Shown here: one piece after another, positions 45,470-52,795 of the stretch
Layout: the number at the start of each line of letters is the position of its first letter
How positions within the stretch are numbered: the first letter of the stretch is position 1
Assembly: GCF_011682065.1 (NCBI RefSeq)
Contig: NZ_VUYU01000020.1
Span: forward strand, 1-64,000
DNA from: Massilia rubra
GTDB taxonomy: Bacteria; Pseudomonadota; Gammaproteobacteria; Burkholderiales; Burkholderiaceae_D
Direction: 5' to 3'
DNA length: 64,000 bases
Translations under genes and position numbers: made by a program
Notes under the pieces: model-generated
Databases searched by the model: none
What the model was told of the DNA's origin: nothing
What the model saw: the letters and a program-made list of their open reading frames with translations, nothing else

Positions 45470-47668
45470 ATGACGTTGACCAAGTTTTCCCAGTTTCTCA
45501 GTCCACCAGTGATGGCCGCCATGGCGCTGTGCGGCCAGGCCCACGCGCAGGTCGCGCCGCCCAGCGCGCCGCCGGCAACGCCCGCGCCCGTGACAAGCGC
45601 GCCGGCCCCGCTGCCGCAGGTCGAGATCGCCGCCACGCGCACCGATGAGCAGCGCACCTCGGGCACGTTCCGCCAGACCGTCGGCACGGCCGAGCTGGTG
45701 CGCTATGGCGACGGCAGCGTGCTCGACGTGCTGCGGCGCCAGCCCGGACTTGTCGTCAATGGCGTTCCGGGACGCAAAGGCGGCGAAGTGAGCATGCGCG
45801 GCCTGGGCAGCGGCTATGTGCGCATCCTGCTCAACGGCGAGCCGGCCCCGCCCAACTTCTCGCTCGACAACCTCGCCCCGGACGTGGTCGATCGCATCGA
45901 AATCCTTGGCGTTCCCACGGTCGAGATGGGGACGCAGGCGATCGCCGGCACCATCAATATCATCCTCAAGCGCAGCAATGGCAAGAACCAGCGGCAACTG
46001 CGCGCCGGTATCTATCACGATAACGACCGCACCAAGCCGCAGCTCTCCGGCACCTGGAGCGGACAGGACGACACGCTGGCCTGGCTGGTGACGGCCGCCG
46101 CGCGCCAGCTGAGCGGCGACGAAACCTACCTCACCCGCACCGAAGGCGCGGGCGAGGAGGGGGTCATCCTGCGCGACATGACGCAGTTCAACGAGGATCG
46201 CGGCTGGAACTGGAGTCTTGCGCCGCGCATCAGCAAAAAATTCGGCGCCGACGATTCGCTGGCGCTGCAAAGCTATCTGTCCGGCACCACGTACGACAGC
46301 GCGGGTTTCGGGCGCACCGATTTTTTGCGCGGACCGGAGACGCAGTTCGCCAACGAGAACTACACCAGCGAGGGTTCGTCGCTGACGATCCGCAACAACC
46401 TGACCTGGATGCGGGCGCTTGGCGCGAGCAGCAAGCTGGAGGCGAAAGCCGGCGCGACCTATGCGCGCTCGGACGCGTCGAGCGGCGTCGATTTTGTCGA
46501 CCGCGCGCAGCGCTTGCGCAACCGCCAGGATAGCGCGCGCGACAATCACAATCGCAGCGTGACGGCCTCGGCCAAGCTGCGCACGGCGTACAGCGACAAG
46601 CACGCTTTTGTGAGCGGCGCCGAGCTTCAGCGCGACCGCGACCTGTACCATCGCAGCGACGTGATCGATGCGCGTTCGCGGCTCGACCAAACCGGCAGCG
46701 CTTTTCGCGTCGACAGCCGCCGCTATGCGCTGTACGCCCAGGATGAATGGGACGTCACGGCGCGCGTGGCGCTGTATCTCGGCCTGCGCTGGGAGCGGGT
46801 GGAACTGCACAGTGCCAATAATCTCGGGCAGCAGGTGGATTTTGCCAGGGCCATGCTCAGTCCGGTGCTGCAGAGCGTGTGGCGCTTGCCCGGCACCAAG
46901 TCGGACCAGCTGCGCCTGGGATTGGCGCGCACCTGGCGCGTGCCGTCGAGCGAGAGCCTGATCGCCGGGCGCAGCATGTCGGTGGTCAACACGATGACCC
47001 GGCCCGATACCAGCGGCAATCCGGACCTGCGGCCCGAGCGCGCGCTGGGACTCGACCTGGCCTACGAACACTATCTGAGCCAGGATGGCATGGTCGGCGT
47101 GGGCCTGTTCGCGCGCCGCATCGACGATGTGACCTTGACCCGCACCGTGCGCGAGGGCGAGCGCTGGGTGGCGCGTCCCTTCAACAGCGGGCGGGCGCTG
47201 GCGCGCGGCATCACGCTCGAGACCAAATTCAAGCTGCCGCAGCTGGTCGCCGGCGCTCCGGCGCTGGACGTGCGCGCCTCGCTCGCGCGCACCTGGTCGG
47301 CGGTCGACGCGGTGCCGGGACCGGACAACCGGATCGGCAACCAGGCGCCGCTGTCGGTCAATGTCGGGGCCGACTACAGCTTCAGCGCGGCGCCGGTGTC
47401 GGCGGGGGCGACGGTCGGGTATGTGAGGAACGGGACGGTGCGCCTGTCGGGCAATGAAACATCGAGCGAATCGAACAAGCGCGTGCTTGAGGGCTATGTG
47501 CTTTGGAAGTTCACGCCCAAGGTGCATCTGCGCCTGAGCGCGTCGAACTTGCTGCATGAGGATGATCTGAAGCGCTCAAGCTATGCCGGCGAGGCACTGT
47601 GGCAGAACAAGACCGTGACGGCGCCGACCTATACCGTGCTGCGGGCGATCGCTGAACTGAAGTTCTGA
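45470..47668 (+). CDS. TonB-dependent outer-membrane receptor
   Basis: 732 aa from MTLTKFSQFLSPPVMAAMAL, which gives a clean signal peptide ending CGQAHA; an upstream ATG at 45422 would add 16 residues and neither has a good ribosome site. The plug domain has SVLDVLRRQPGLVVNGVPGR, KGGEVSMRGLGSGYVRILLN, DNLAPDVVDRIEILGVPTVE and GTQAIAGTINIILKRS. The beta-barrel has YALYAQDEWDVTARVALYLG and LRPERALGLDLAYEHYLSQD, ending in aromatic LRAIAELKF. The substrate is unknown: no Fur box and no siderophore gene is adjacent. A Pro/Ala-rich stretch after the signal peptide could bridge to a TonB box. The IS relic begins about 17 bp after its stop. Confidence 0.9.
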   Translation: MTLTKFSQFLSPPVMAAMALCGQAHAQVAPPSAPPATPAPVTSAPAPLPQVEIAATRTDEQRTSGTFRQTVGTAELVRYGDGSVLDVLRRQPGLVVNGVPGRKGGEVSMRGLGSGYVRILLNGEPAPPNFSLDNLAPDVVDRIEILGVPTVEMGTQAIAGTINIILKRSNGKNQRQLRAGIYHDNDRTKPQLSGTWSGQDDTLAWLVTAAARQLSGDETYLTRTEGAGEEGVILRDMTQFNEDRGWNWSLAPRISKKFGADDSLALQSYLSGTTYDSAGFGRTDFLRGPETQFANENYTSEGSSLTIRNNLTWMRALGASSKLEAKAGATYARSDASSGVDFVDRAQRLRNRQDSARDNHNRSVTASAKLRTAYSDKHAFVSGAELQRDRDLYHRSDVIDARSRLDQTGSAFRVDSRRYALYAQDEWDVTARVALYLGLRWERVELHSANNLGQQVDFARAMLSPVLQSVWRLPGTKSDQLRLGLARTWRVPSSESLIAGRSMSVVNTMTRPDTSGNPDLRPERALGLDLAYEHYLSQDGMVGVGLFARRIDDVTLTRTVREGERWVARPFNSGRALARGITLETKFKLPQLVAGAPALDVRASLARTWSAVDAVPGPDNRIGNQAPLSVNVGADYSFSAAPVSAGATVGYVRNGTVRLSGNETSSESNKRVLEGYVLWKFTPKVHLRLSASNLLHEDDLKRSSYAGEALWQNKTVTAPTYTVLRAIAELKF

Positions 47669-47684
47669 GGCGTCCGGGGCGTTT

Positions 47685-47780
47685 ACCGCGTTCGCGGCCG
47701 GGACGCGGCGCCGCTTCGTCAACAGCATCGGCAAGGGCGACGAAGTCGACATGCCGCTCCACCACCTTGAGCGCATTTCC
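47685..47780 (-). pseudogene. Relic of an IS5-like transposase N-terminus
   Basis: The reverse strand reads ALKVVERHVDFVALADAVDE followed by AAPRPGRERGK, nearly the same as residues ~22-51 of the transposase at the left edge (ALKVMEQHVDFVALADAVDE). Similarity stops abruptly on both sides. No frame, catalytic part or terminal repeat remains. It shows that the element was once also present here. Confidence 0.75.
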
Positions 47781-47902
47781 ACCGTTTTTTTCGAGATGCC
47801 CTTGAAGTATTTTTATGCCAATGTTGTATGTGTGTCACCTTCGCCGCAGGAATGATTGATAAGCTCTTGCCTTGTCGATAACGCTATTGAAAGTAGGGAA
47901 AT

Positions 47903-48439
47903 ATGATGCTCAAGAAGATGCTCGGGGCGGCAGCCATGGCGCTGTGCGCGGTGGCGGCGCAGGCTGCGCCACAGGAATACGAATGGACGTACACCGGCTT
48001 TGCCGACCTGGATAACTGGTGGTGGAAGCCGGACGTCACGGTCAGCGGGCGCTTCGTGGCCGACGACCGGAATGCGAACGGCACCTACGATCTCTCGGAA
48101 GTGACGTCGTTCGATTACGACGGGTTCGACATGTCGACCTGCGGCGGCGCGCGCGAGTGCGACCTGAAGAAGTTTTCCTACGATCCGGCGGGCGCGCTCT
48201 CGTTCGATTTCTATGCGTCCGAAAGCTTCGAGATGTCCGGTGGCGCAAACTGGCACATCACCACTGGCCAGAGCTGGGGCCGGGCGGTGACTTATCCCAC
48301 CGACTCGTACTTCAAGATCTACCTGTGGGATCCGAGGACGACCTTGAGCATCACGCCGGTACCGGAACCGCAGACCTGGCTGATGCTGGGCGTCGGCCTG
48401 CTGGCCCTCGGCGCGCGTGCGCGGAGTAAGGCGCGCTAA
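47903..48439 (+). CDS. PEP-CTERM sorting-signal protein
   Basis: 178 aa. Signal peptide LGAAAMALCAVAAQA, then a secreted beta-rich domain (YEWTYTGFADLDNWWWKPDV, VSGRFVADDRNANGTYDLSE, two Cys in STCGGARECD). The C-terminal sorting signal is PVPEPQTWLMLGVGLLALGA followed by RARSKAR, that is PEP motif, hydrophobic helix and basic tail. Such proteins are processed by exosortase, typical of exopolysaccharide-producing betaproteobacteria; no exosortase lies in the window. AGGGAAAT precedes the ATG. The domain function is unknown. Confidence 0.88.
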   Translation: MMLKKMLGAAAMALCAVAAQAAPQEYEWTYTGFADLDNWWWKPDVTVSGRFVADDRNANGTYDLSEVTSFDYDGFDMSTCGGARECDLKKFSYDPAGALSFDFYASESFEMSGGANWHITTGQSWGRAVTYPTDSYFKIYLWDPRTTLSITPVPEPQTWLMLGVGLLALGARARSKAR

Positions 48440-48496
48440 CTAGGAACACTAGCATCGTCAGCTCTGCCTGCCGCCTCATGCGGGCACAATGGAGTC

Positions 48497-48530
48497 CTGT
48501 CATCAAGCCGTCATATTTCGGCGCTAGAGT
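48497..48530 (+). promoter_or_regulatory. Pho box and -10 element (PhoB-type promoter)
   Basis: CTGTCAT (48497-48503), CAAG, CCGTCAT (48508-48514) is a direct repeat of 7-mers with 4-nt spacing, the layout of a PhoB-binding Pho box. TAGAGT (48525-48530) lies 10 nt downstream, the spacing used when PhoB replaces a -35 element. Transcription should begin near 48537 and read the leader with the terminator and then the three-gene unit. Confidence 0.6.
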
Positions 48531-48683
48531 GGGACCCATAAAAACAACAATCAAGGCGGTCACCATGACCGGTAACACGACAAAGAACACCAAGCCGCGC
48601 ACCACGCGGACGCGCCCGGCGCCGGATAGTCCCCCATCCGGCGCGCGCACCCTGAACATCGCGCGCAATATCGATATCAAAAG

Positions 48684-48708
48684 GCATCCCCTCGGGATGC
48701 TTTTTTTT
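48684..48708 (+). terminator. Intrinsic terminator inside the leader of the coiled-coil/TAXI operon
   Basis: GCATCCC (48684-48690), loop CTC, GGGATGC (48694-48700), followed by eight T and preceded by AAAA. It lies between the Pho-box promoter and the ATG at 48760. An ATG at 48565 with AAGGCGG upstream opens a reading frame (MTGNTTKNTKPRTTRTRPAP) that passes through the hairpin in frame with the next gene. Either an attenuator or the end of a ~170-nt small RNA or small-protein mRNA. Confidence 0.75.
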
Positions 48709-48759
48709 CGTCCCGACGATCCGTCGCGGACACCCGCCGTCAACCAACCAGGAGCCCGC

Positions 48760-49551
48760 ATGAGCACCCCCGGCAACAAAGAAACGTTCACGTTCAATCT
48801 CAGCGGCCGCCAGCAAGTGTGGGCGCTGCGCGTCGCGGCCGGCGCCGGCGCCGTGGTCACGCTGGGCGCACTGGCGCCGCTCATCTGGGGCGCGGTCAGC
48901 GGCGGCCTGGGGCTGCTGGCCCTGATGCTGGTCGGCGCCGTCGGCGTGGGCCTGTTCCAGGCCTTGCCGCTGCTCGGACAGAAGCTGGAAAACCGCCTGC
49001 TGGCGGCGCGCAAGGCCGAAGCGCGCGCCAACCCGATCGAGCAGTTGCAGAACTTCCTGCTGCAAAAGCGCGAGCGCGTGGTCGCCTTCAAGCAGTCGGT
49101 GGTGCGCATCGGGGCGCAGATCAAAAGCATGACCGACATGATCGAGGAGCGCAAACGCCAGAAGCCCGGCTACGACGCCAGCCGCCAGGAAAACGCGGTC
49201 AACGCGATGCGGGACGCGCATGTGCTGCTGGTCGTCAAATACAAGAACGCCGAACTGGCCCTGGTGCAGCTGAGCGAGGTGGTCGAGGACAAGAAATTCG
49301 AATGGCGCTTCGGCCAGGCCGGCCAGGCCGCGCTGCAGAACCTGAACGCCACCAGCGGCCAGGAACTGCTCAACCAGATGCTGGCCGACGAAGCCTTCGA
49401 CAGTGTGCGCGACAACTTCAACCAGGTGTTCTCGGAGCTCGAAATGGAAGCCGAAAAACTCAGCAACGCACAGGCGCTGTCCTTCGATGACGGCATGGCG
49501 ATCGACCTGGCGTCGATCCGGATGGGCAGCATGGAAAAGACAAGGAGCTGA
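48760..49551 (+). CDS. Membrane-anchored coiled-coil protein, unknown function
   Basis: 263 aa from MSTPGNKETFTFNLSGRQQV; GGAG lies 6 nt upstream. Two hydrophobic helices close together (GAGAVVTLGALAPLIWGAVS, GLLALMLVGAVGVGLFQALP; residues ~30-68) are followed by a long charged helical part. This includes KLENRLLAARKAEARANPIE, QLQNFLLQKRERVVAFKQSV and MIEERKRQKPGYDASRQENA, and resembles PspA-like or prohibitin-like coiled coils without clear homology. The C-terminal SELEMEAEKLSNAQALSFDD ends in a short acidic tail. The stop overlaps the start of a 50-aa membrane gene (ATGA). A scaffold at the inner membrane is likely. Confidence 0.75.
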   Translation: MSTPGNKETFTFNLSGRQQVWALRVAAGAGAVVTLGALAPLIWGAVSGGLGLLALMLVGAVGVGLFQALPLLGQKLENRLLAARKAEARANPIEQLQNFLLQKRERVVAFKQSVVRIGAQIKSMTDMIEERKRQKPGYDASRQENAVNAMRDAHVLLVVKYKNAELALVQLSEVVEDKKFEWRFGQAGQAALQNLNATSGQELLNQMLADEAFDSVRDNFNQVFSELEMEAEKLSNAQALSFDDGMAIDLASIRMGSMEKTRS

Positions 49552-49703
49552 TGATGTTCTGGACACTCATACGCTGGGGCGGCACCGTGGTGGTGGTCTT
49601 GCTGGTCCTGGCCGCCTTGATGGCAACGCAGCACGAGCAAAGCGCCACGCCGGCGCCGCCGGCCGACGCGCAGCAGCAGACCAACAAGAACTTCAATTTC
49701 TAG
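49551..49703 (+). CDS. 50-aa single-pass membrane protein
   Basis: MMFWTLIRWGGTVVVVLLVL is followed by AALMATQHEQSATPAPPADA and QQQTNKNFNF. One membrane helix (residues ~10-25) leads to a Pro/Gln-rich tail. The first ATG overlaps the stop of the upstream gene (ATGA) and AAGGAGC lies 5 nt before it, so translational coupling is very likely. No family is recognised. It lies between a coiled-coil membrane protein and a TAXI protein; a small subunit of a membrane complex is plausible. Confidence 0.7.
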   Translation: MMFWTLIRWGGTVVVVLLVLAALMATQHEQSATPAPPADAQQQTNKNFNF

Positions 49704-49735
49704 ACGCGCATTCATATAACAACAAGGAAAACACC

Positions 49736-50695
49736 ATGAAAACCAAGATGATCCCTTTGTCCCTGACGCTTGCCCTGGCCTTCTGCGCAACGCCATCCCA
49801 CGCGGCCCGCCTCGACGGCGCGCCGCCGGCCGCCTGCGATGGCCTGAAAGTGGCCACCGGCCCCGCCGGCAAAGGCTACTCCAAGCTGTACGCCGACCTG
49901 GTGCGCGTGTCGAAAAACACCATGCCGCTGTGCGAAGTGAACACCGAAGGCGGGCTCGATAACCTGACCACGCTGTCGATCAAGAAGGCCGACGTCGGCA
50001 TCGTGCCGATGGACGCGCTCAAGAAAATGGCGGAAGGCGACGCCAGCATCGCTGCGCTGCTGGTGGTCGCTTCGCTCAACAGCAACTACCTGCACATCGT
50101 CACCTCCGCCAACGGCTTCACCCTGGAGGGGCCGAAGAAGTACGGCGTGCTCAAGGGCGACACGCGCACCGTGCGCATCACCAAGATGTCGGAACTGCGC
50201 GGCGCGCCGGTGGCGCTGGTCGGCTCGGCCCAGCTGATGGTGCGCCAGCTCGACAAGCTACTTGGCTACAATATGCGCTACATCGACGTCGACAGCGACG
50301 CCGCCGCGTTCCAGAAAGTGCGCTCCGGCGAAGCCTACGCGGCCTTCTCGGTGGCCGGCTGGCCGCACGGGCAGATCAGCCGCCTGGCGCAAAACAGCGG
50401 CCTGACCCTGGCAAGCTTCGATGTGCCGACCAGCAGCCCGTACAGCGTGCGCCCGTTCAGCTACAAGAACATCGGCGTCTACAACGTGCAGGCGCTGGCG
50501 GTGCAAAACGTGCTGGTCACGCGCCCCTTCAGCGGCAGCAAGATCGGCGACGTGGCCGCCCTGCGCCAACTGCTCGAGCGCGAACTGCTGGAACTGAAGG
50601 ATGGCGATTTCGAGCCGGGCTGGAACGAGATCAAGTCCTTCGACGGCAACGTCGAGTGGACCCGCTTTGCCGGCGTGGCGGTCAAGCGCAAGTGA
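49736..50695 (+). CDS. TAXI-family periplasmic solute-binding protein, orphan
   Basis: 319 aa from MKTKMIPLSLTLALAF (AAGGAAAA upstream) with signal peptide ending PSHA. Family features: KVATGPAGKGYSKLYADLVR (the TAXI-type ATG-x-x-G loop), CEVNTEGGLDNLTTLSIKKA, DVGIVPMDALKKM, LRGAPVALVGSAQLMVRQLD and RSGEAYAAFSVAGWPHGQIS, where residues correspond to the ligand-binding cleft. TAXI proteins normally feed TRAP permeases with a fused 4TM/12TM subunit; none is encoded nearby. With the Pho-type promoter and the two membrane partners upstream it may act as a sensor or in another kind of complex. The downstream neighbour is a convergent kinase pseudogene. Confidence 0.85.
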   Translation: MKTKMIPLSLTLALAFCATPSHAARLDGAPPAACDGLKVATGPAGKGYSKLYADLVRVSKNTMPLCEVNTEGGLDNLTTLSIKKADVGIVPMDALKKMAEGDASIAALLVVASLNSNYLHIVTSANGFTLEGPKKYGVLKGDTRTVRITKMSELRGAPVALVGSAQLMVRQLDKLLGYNMRYIDVDSDAAAFQKVRSGEAYAAFSVAGWPHGQISRLAQNSGLTLASFDVPTSSPYSVRPFSYKNIGVYNVQALAVQNVLVTRPFSGSKIGDVAALRQLLERELLELKDGDFEPGWNEIKSFDGNVEWTRFAGVAVKRK

Positions 50696-50715
50696 AGCGG
50701 CCGCTGCGCCCGATG

Positions 50716-51868
50716 TCAGGACACGTCCAGCGCCGCCAGCAGGCGCCGCACCGCCGCGAACTCGACCGGCTTGGACAGGTGATGGTCGAATCCGGCGGCG
50801 ATGGCGGCCTCCACATCCGACGGCTGGCCCCAGCCGGTCAGGGCGATCAGGAGCGGCTGCTTTTCGAGCGGCATGGCGCGGATGCGGCGCGCCAGTTCGT
50901 AACCGTTGATGTCGGGCAGGCCGATATCGAGAATGCATGCCTGCGCCGGATGCGCGCGCAGGTAGCCGGTGGCCTGCTCGCCGCAATGGGCGACGGCGGT
51001 GCGGTAGCCGCCCAGGTCGAGTACGGCCGTCAGCATCTCGGCCGCATCGCGGTTGTCGTCCACCACCAGCACCTGAAGCGGGGCGGGGCGCGCAGCCGCC
51101 TGCGCGCCGCTGGCCGCGCCGCTGCGCACGTCTGGTGCGAGCGGCAGGCGCACCGTGAAGGTGCTGCCCTGTCCCGCACCGGCGCTGGTGGCGCCGATGG
51201 CGCCGTGATGCAGTGCCACCAGCCCCTTGGCCAGCGCCAGGCCGATTCCCAGGCCGCCGTGCGCGCGCTTGAGGGCCGGTTCGAGTTGCGAGAACATCTC
51301 GAACACGGCGTCCAGCGCCTCGGGCGGAATACCGATGCCGCTGTCGCTGACGGCGATCACGGCCATGCCATCGTCTTCGCGCAGCGCGAGCGCGATGCGC
51401 CCGCCCGGCGGCGTGTATTTGCAGGCGTTGCCGAGCAGGTTGACCAGCACCTGGGTCAACCTGGTCGGGTCGCCCCGCACCGTCAGGGGCCTGGGCGGCA
51501 AGGCCAGCGTGAGCGCATGGCCGGCGGCGCCGATCTACGCCTGCAGGTCGGCCACCGCCGACCGCACTATCTCGCCCAGCAGCCTGTCGGACTTGGGGAG
51601 TCGAAGCGAAAAAATAGCTGGGCGAGGCCAGATTTTGGCGCTTTCGCAGTGCCAATAGCTCGCTATTGGCACTGCGAAAGCGGTGAAATATGGACCGTCC
51701 CAGCTATTTTTGCAGCCGACGATCCCAAGTCCGACAGGCTGCCAGGCACACCGGCTCGACGCGCAGCACCAGCTTGCCCTGGCTGATGCGCGCCACTTCC
51801 ATCAGGTCGTCGACCAGGTGCGACATATGGCGCAGCTGGCGGTCGAACATGTCGACGATGCGCTGAAT
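50716..51868 (-). pseudogene. Hybrid histidine kinase remnant (5' lost, nonsense codon, foldback insertion)
   Basis: From the 5' side: IQRIVDMFDRQLRHMSHLVD and DLMEVARISQGKLVLRVEPV (after the lost H-box), the 162-bp foldback element, then GEIVRSAVADLQA and a TAG at ~51,534, then a good HATPase domain (RLTQVLVNLLGNACKYTPPG, VSDSGIGIPPEALDAVFEMF, GGLGIGLALAKGLVALHHGA) and a receiver domain (VLVVDDNRDAAEMLTAVLDL, ILDIGLPDINGYELARRIRA, ALTGWGQPSDVEAAIAAGFD). Removing the element and one CCAG copy rejoins the frame as RVEPVCLGEIV. The sensor part and catalytic His are replaced at ~51,868 by unrelated sequence (LVREQFRLVRTRAERFLKTI). An internal start could still give a 261-aa HATPase-receiver protein. 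Confidence 0.88.
51580..51741. mobile_element. 162-bp foldback (MITE-like) element with CCAG target duplication
   Basis: CAGCCTGTCGGACTTGGG at the left end is inverted at the right end (CCCAAGTCCGACAGGCTG). Inner pairs are AAAAATAGCTGGG with CCCAGCTATTTTT, and a perfect 20-bp stem GCTTTCGCAGTGCCAATAGC around a 2-nt centre. The whole element is a near palindrome with ~80-nt arms. CCAG flanks it on both sides (51576-51579 and 51742-51745). It has no coding capacity and interrupts the histidine kinase gene; conceptual excision with one CCAG restores the frame. Confidence 0.85.
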
Positions 51869-52061
51869 AGAGCATCTGTGACGATGCCATTCCCAGATTG
51901 CGAAGCTGGTTAAACAAATCGTCCTCCACTATGATGGTCTTCAGAAATCGTTCCGCTCTTGTTCTTACCAGACGGAACTGTTCACGGACCAGCACGCCAA
52001 CGTCAACGTGCTCAGTGGTCTGGATTACGGCTGCTACAGTACGGTTACCCGCGCGCGGCGC

Positions 52062-52667
52062 CTACAGCGCCAAGTCGTTCACGATGCACGAAGGTCCCGC
52101 CGCCGCGATGGCCGCGGTCGTTATGGCACTGGCAAGCTCGCCGATGGCCGCTTGGCTGCGCATGGCACGGGCAAGGTTCAGGCCGCCGATTAGGACACCG
52201 AGCATCGCCCATGCCCTCGCGCGTGCCGCGGCGTGGTCCTCGGCCTGCAGTCCGCGAGCGACGATGTCGACAATCACATTCATCTTTTCTTCGAACACAG
52301 TCTGCATGGCCGAGTCCGCACGGACAAGGTCTGGCGTCAGGGAAGCCATCGCGCAACCGCATTCGAGGTCTTCCCGGTGCGCCTTGCCCATGTAGTAATC
52401 GACAAACGCCTTTAGCCAACCGGCGCCGAACTCACGCTGATAGTACGGAATACCGCTGATCACTTCGTCAAGTCCGACACCGAGCGCGACCTCGAAGGCG
52501 CCGATCTTCGAGCCGAAGTGCGAGTAGAAGGCTCCCGACGTGACGCCCGCCCCCTTTGCCAGCGCATCCACGCCGACACCGGCAAAGCCGTGCTTGCGGA
52601 AACCGCGACTGATCGCCTCGGTCACTCTGAGCCGCGTTTCGTCCTTGTTTACACCTTTATGTCGCAT
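52062..52667 (-). CDS. TetR-family transcriptional regulator
   Basis: 201 aa from the ATG at 52665-52667 (TTGAGGGA upstream; a TTG four codons earlier is less likely). N-terminal helix-turn-helix: RLRVTEAISRGFRKHGFAGV, VDALAKGAGVTSGAFYSHFG, SKIGAFEVAL. The ligand-binding part follows TetR_C style: GWLKAFVDYYMGKAHREDLE, CGCAMASLTPDLVRADSAMQ. It is transcribed away from the YdhR-like and glyoxalase genes, with four GATCG operators between them. It should repress both directions and release on a small reactive or lipophilic compound; the inducer is unknown. Confidence 0.9.
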   Translation of the reverse strand: MRHKGVNKDETRLRVTEAISRGFRKHGFAGVGVDALAKGAGVTSGAFYSHFGSKIGAFEVALGVGLDEVISGIPYYQREFGAGWLKAFVDYYMGKAHREDLECGCAMASLTPDLVRADSAMQTVFEEKMNVIVDIVARGLQAEDHAAARARAWAMLGVLIGGLNLARAMRSQAAIGELASAITTAAIAAAGPSCIVNDLAL

Positions 52668-52685
52668 CGCATCCCTCAATGAATA

Positions 52686-52767
52686 TATCGATCGCTATTT
52701 AGCGATTGACAATATAACGATCGTTATTTAATATCCTCATCAGCGATCGTTATGTAGCGATCGTTAT
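52686..52767. promoter_or_regulatory. Array of four TetR-type operator sites
   Basis: Four CGATCG-centred sites start at 52689, 52718, 52744 and 52758, within AT-rich DNA of the divergent promoter. The best is the perfect palindrome TAACGATCGTTA (52715-52726); the last two are GCGATCGTTA copies 14 bp apart. They lie just upstream of both the regulator and the YdhR-like gene. Confidence 0.75.
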
Positions 52768-52795
52768 TTTAACTTAACAGAGAGCCCGTATACCT

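Noticed and set aside
45125-47557. 810-residue minus-strand frame
   Set aside because: Antisense to a clear TonB-dependent receptor; His/Arg-rich with no domain.
48565-48759. Longer start for the coiled-coil protein
   Set aside because: The extension would run through an intrinsic terminator and lacks membrane or coiled-coil features; the ATG at 48760 has its own GGAG.
51663-51995. 110-residue minus-strand frame with unknown N-terminus
   Set aside because: It joins an unknown fragment, out-of-frame kinase DNA and the foldback element; not a gene.
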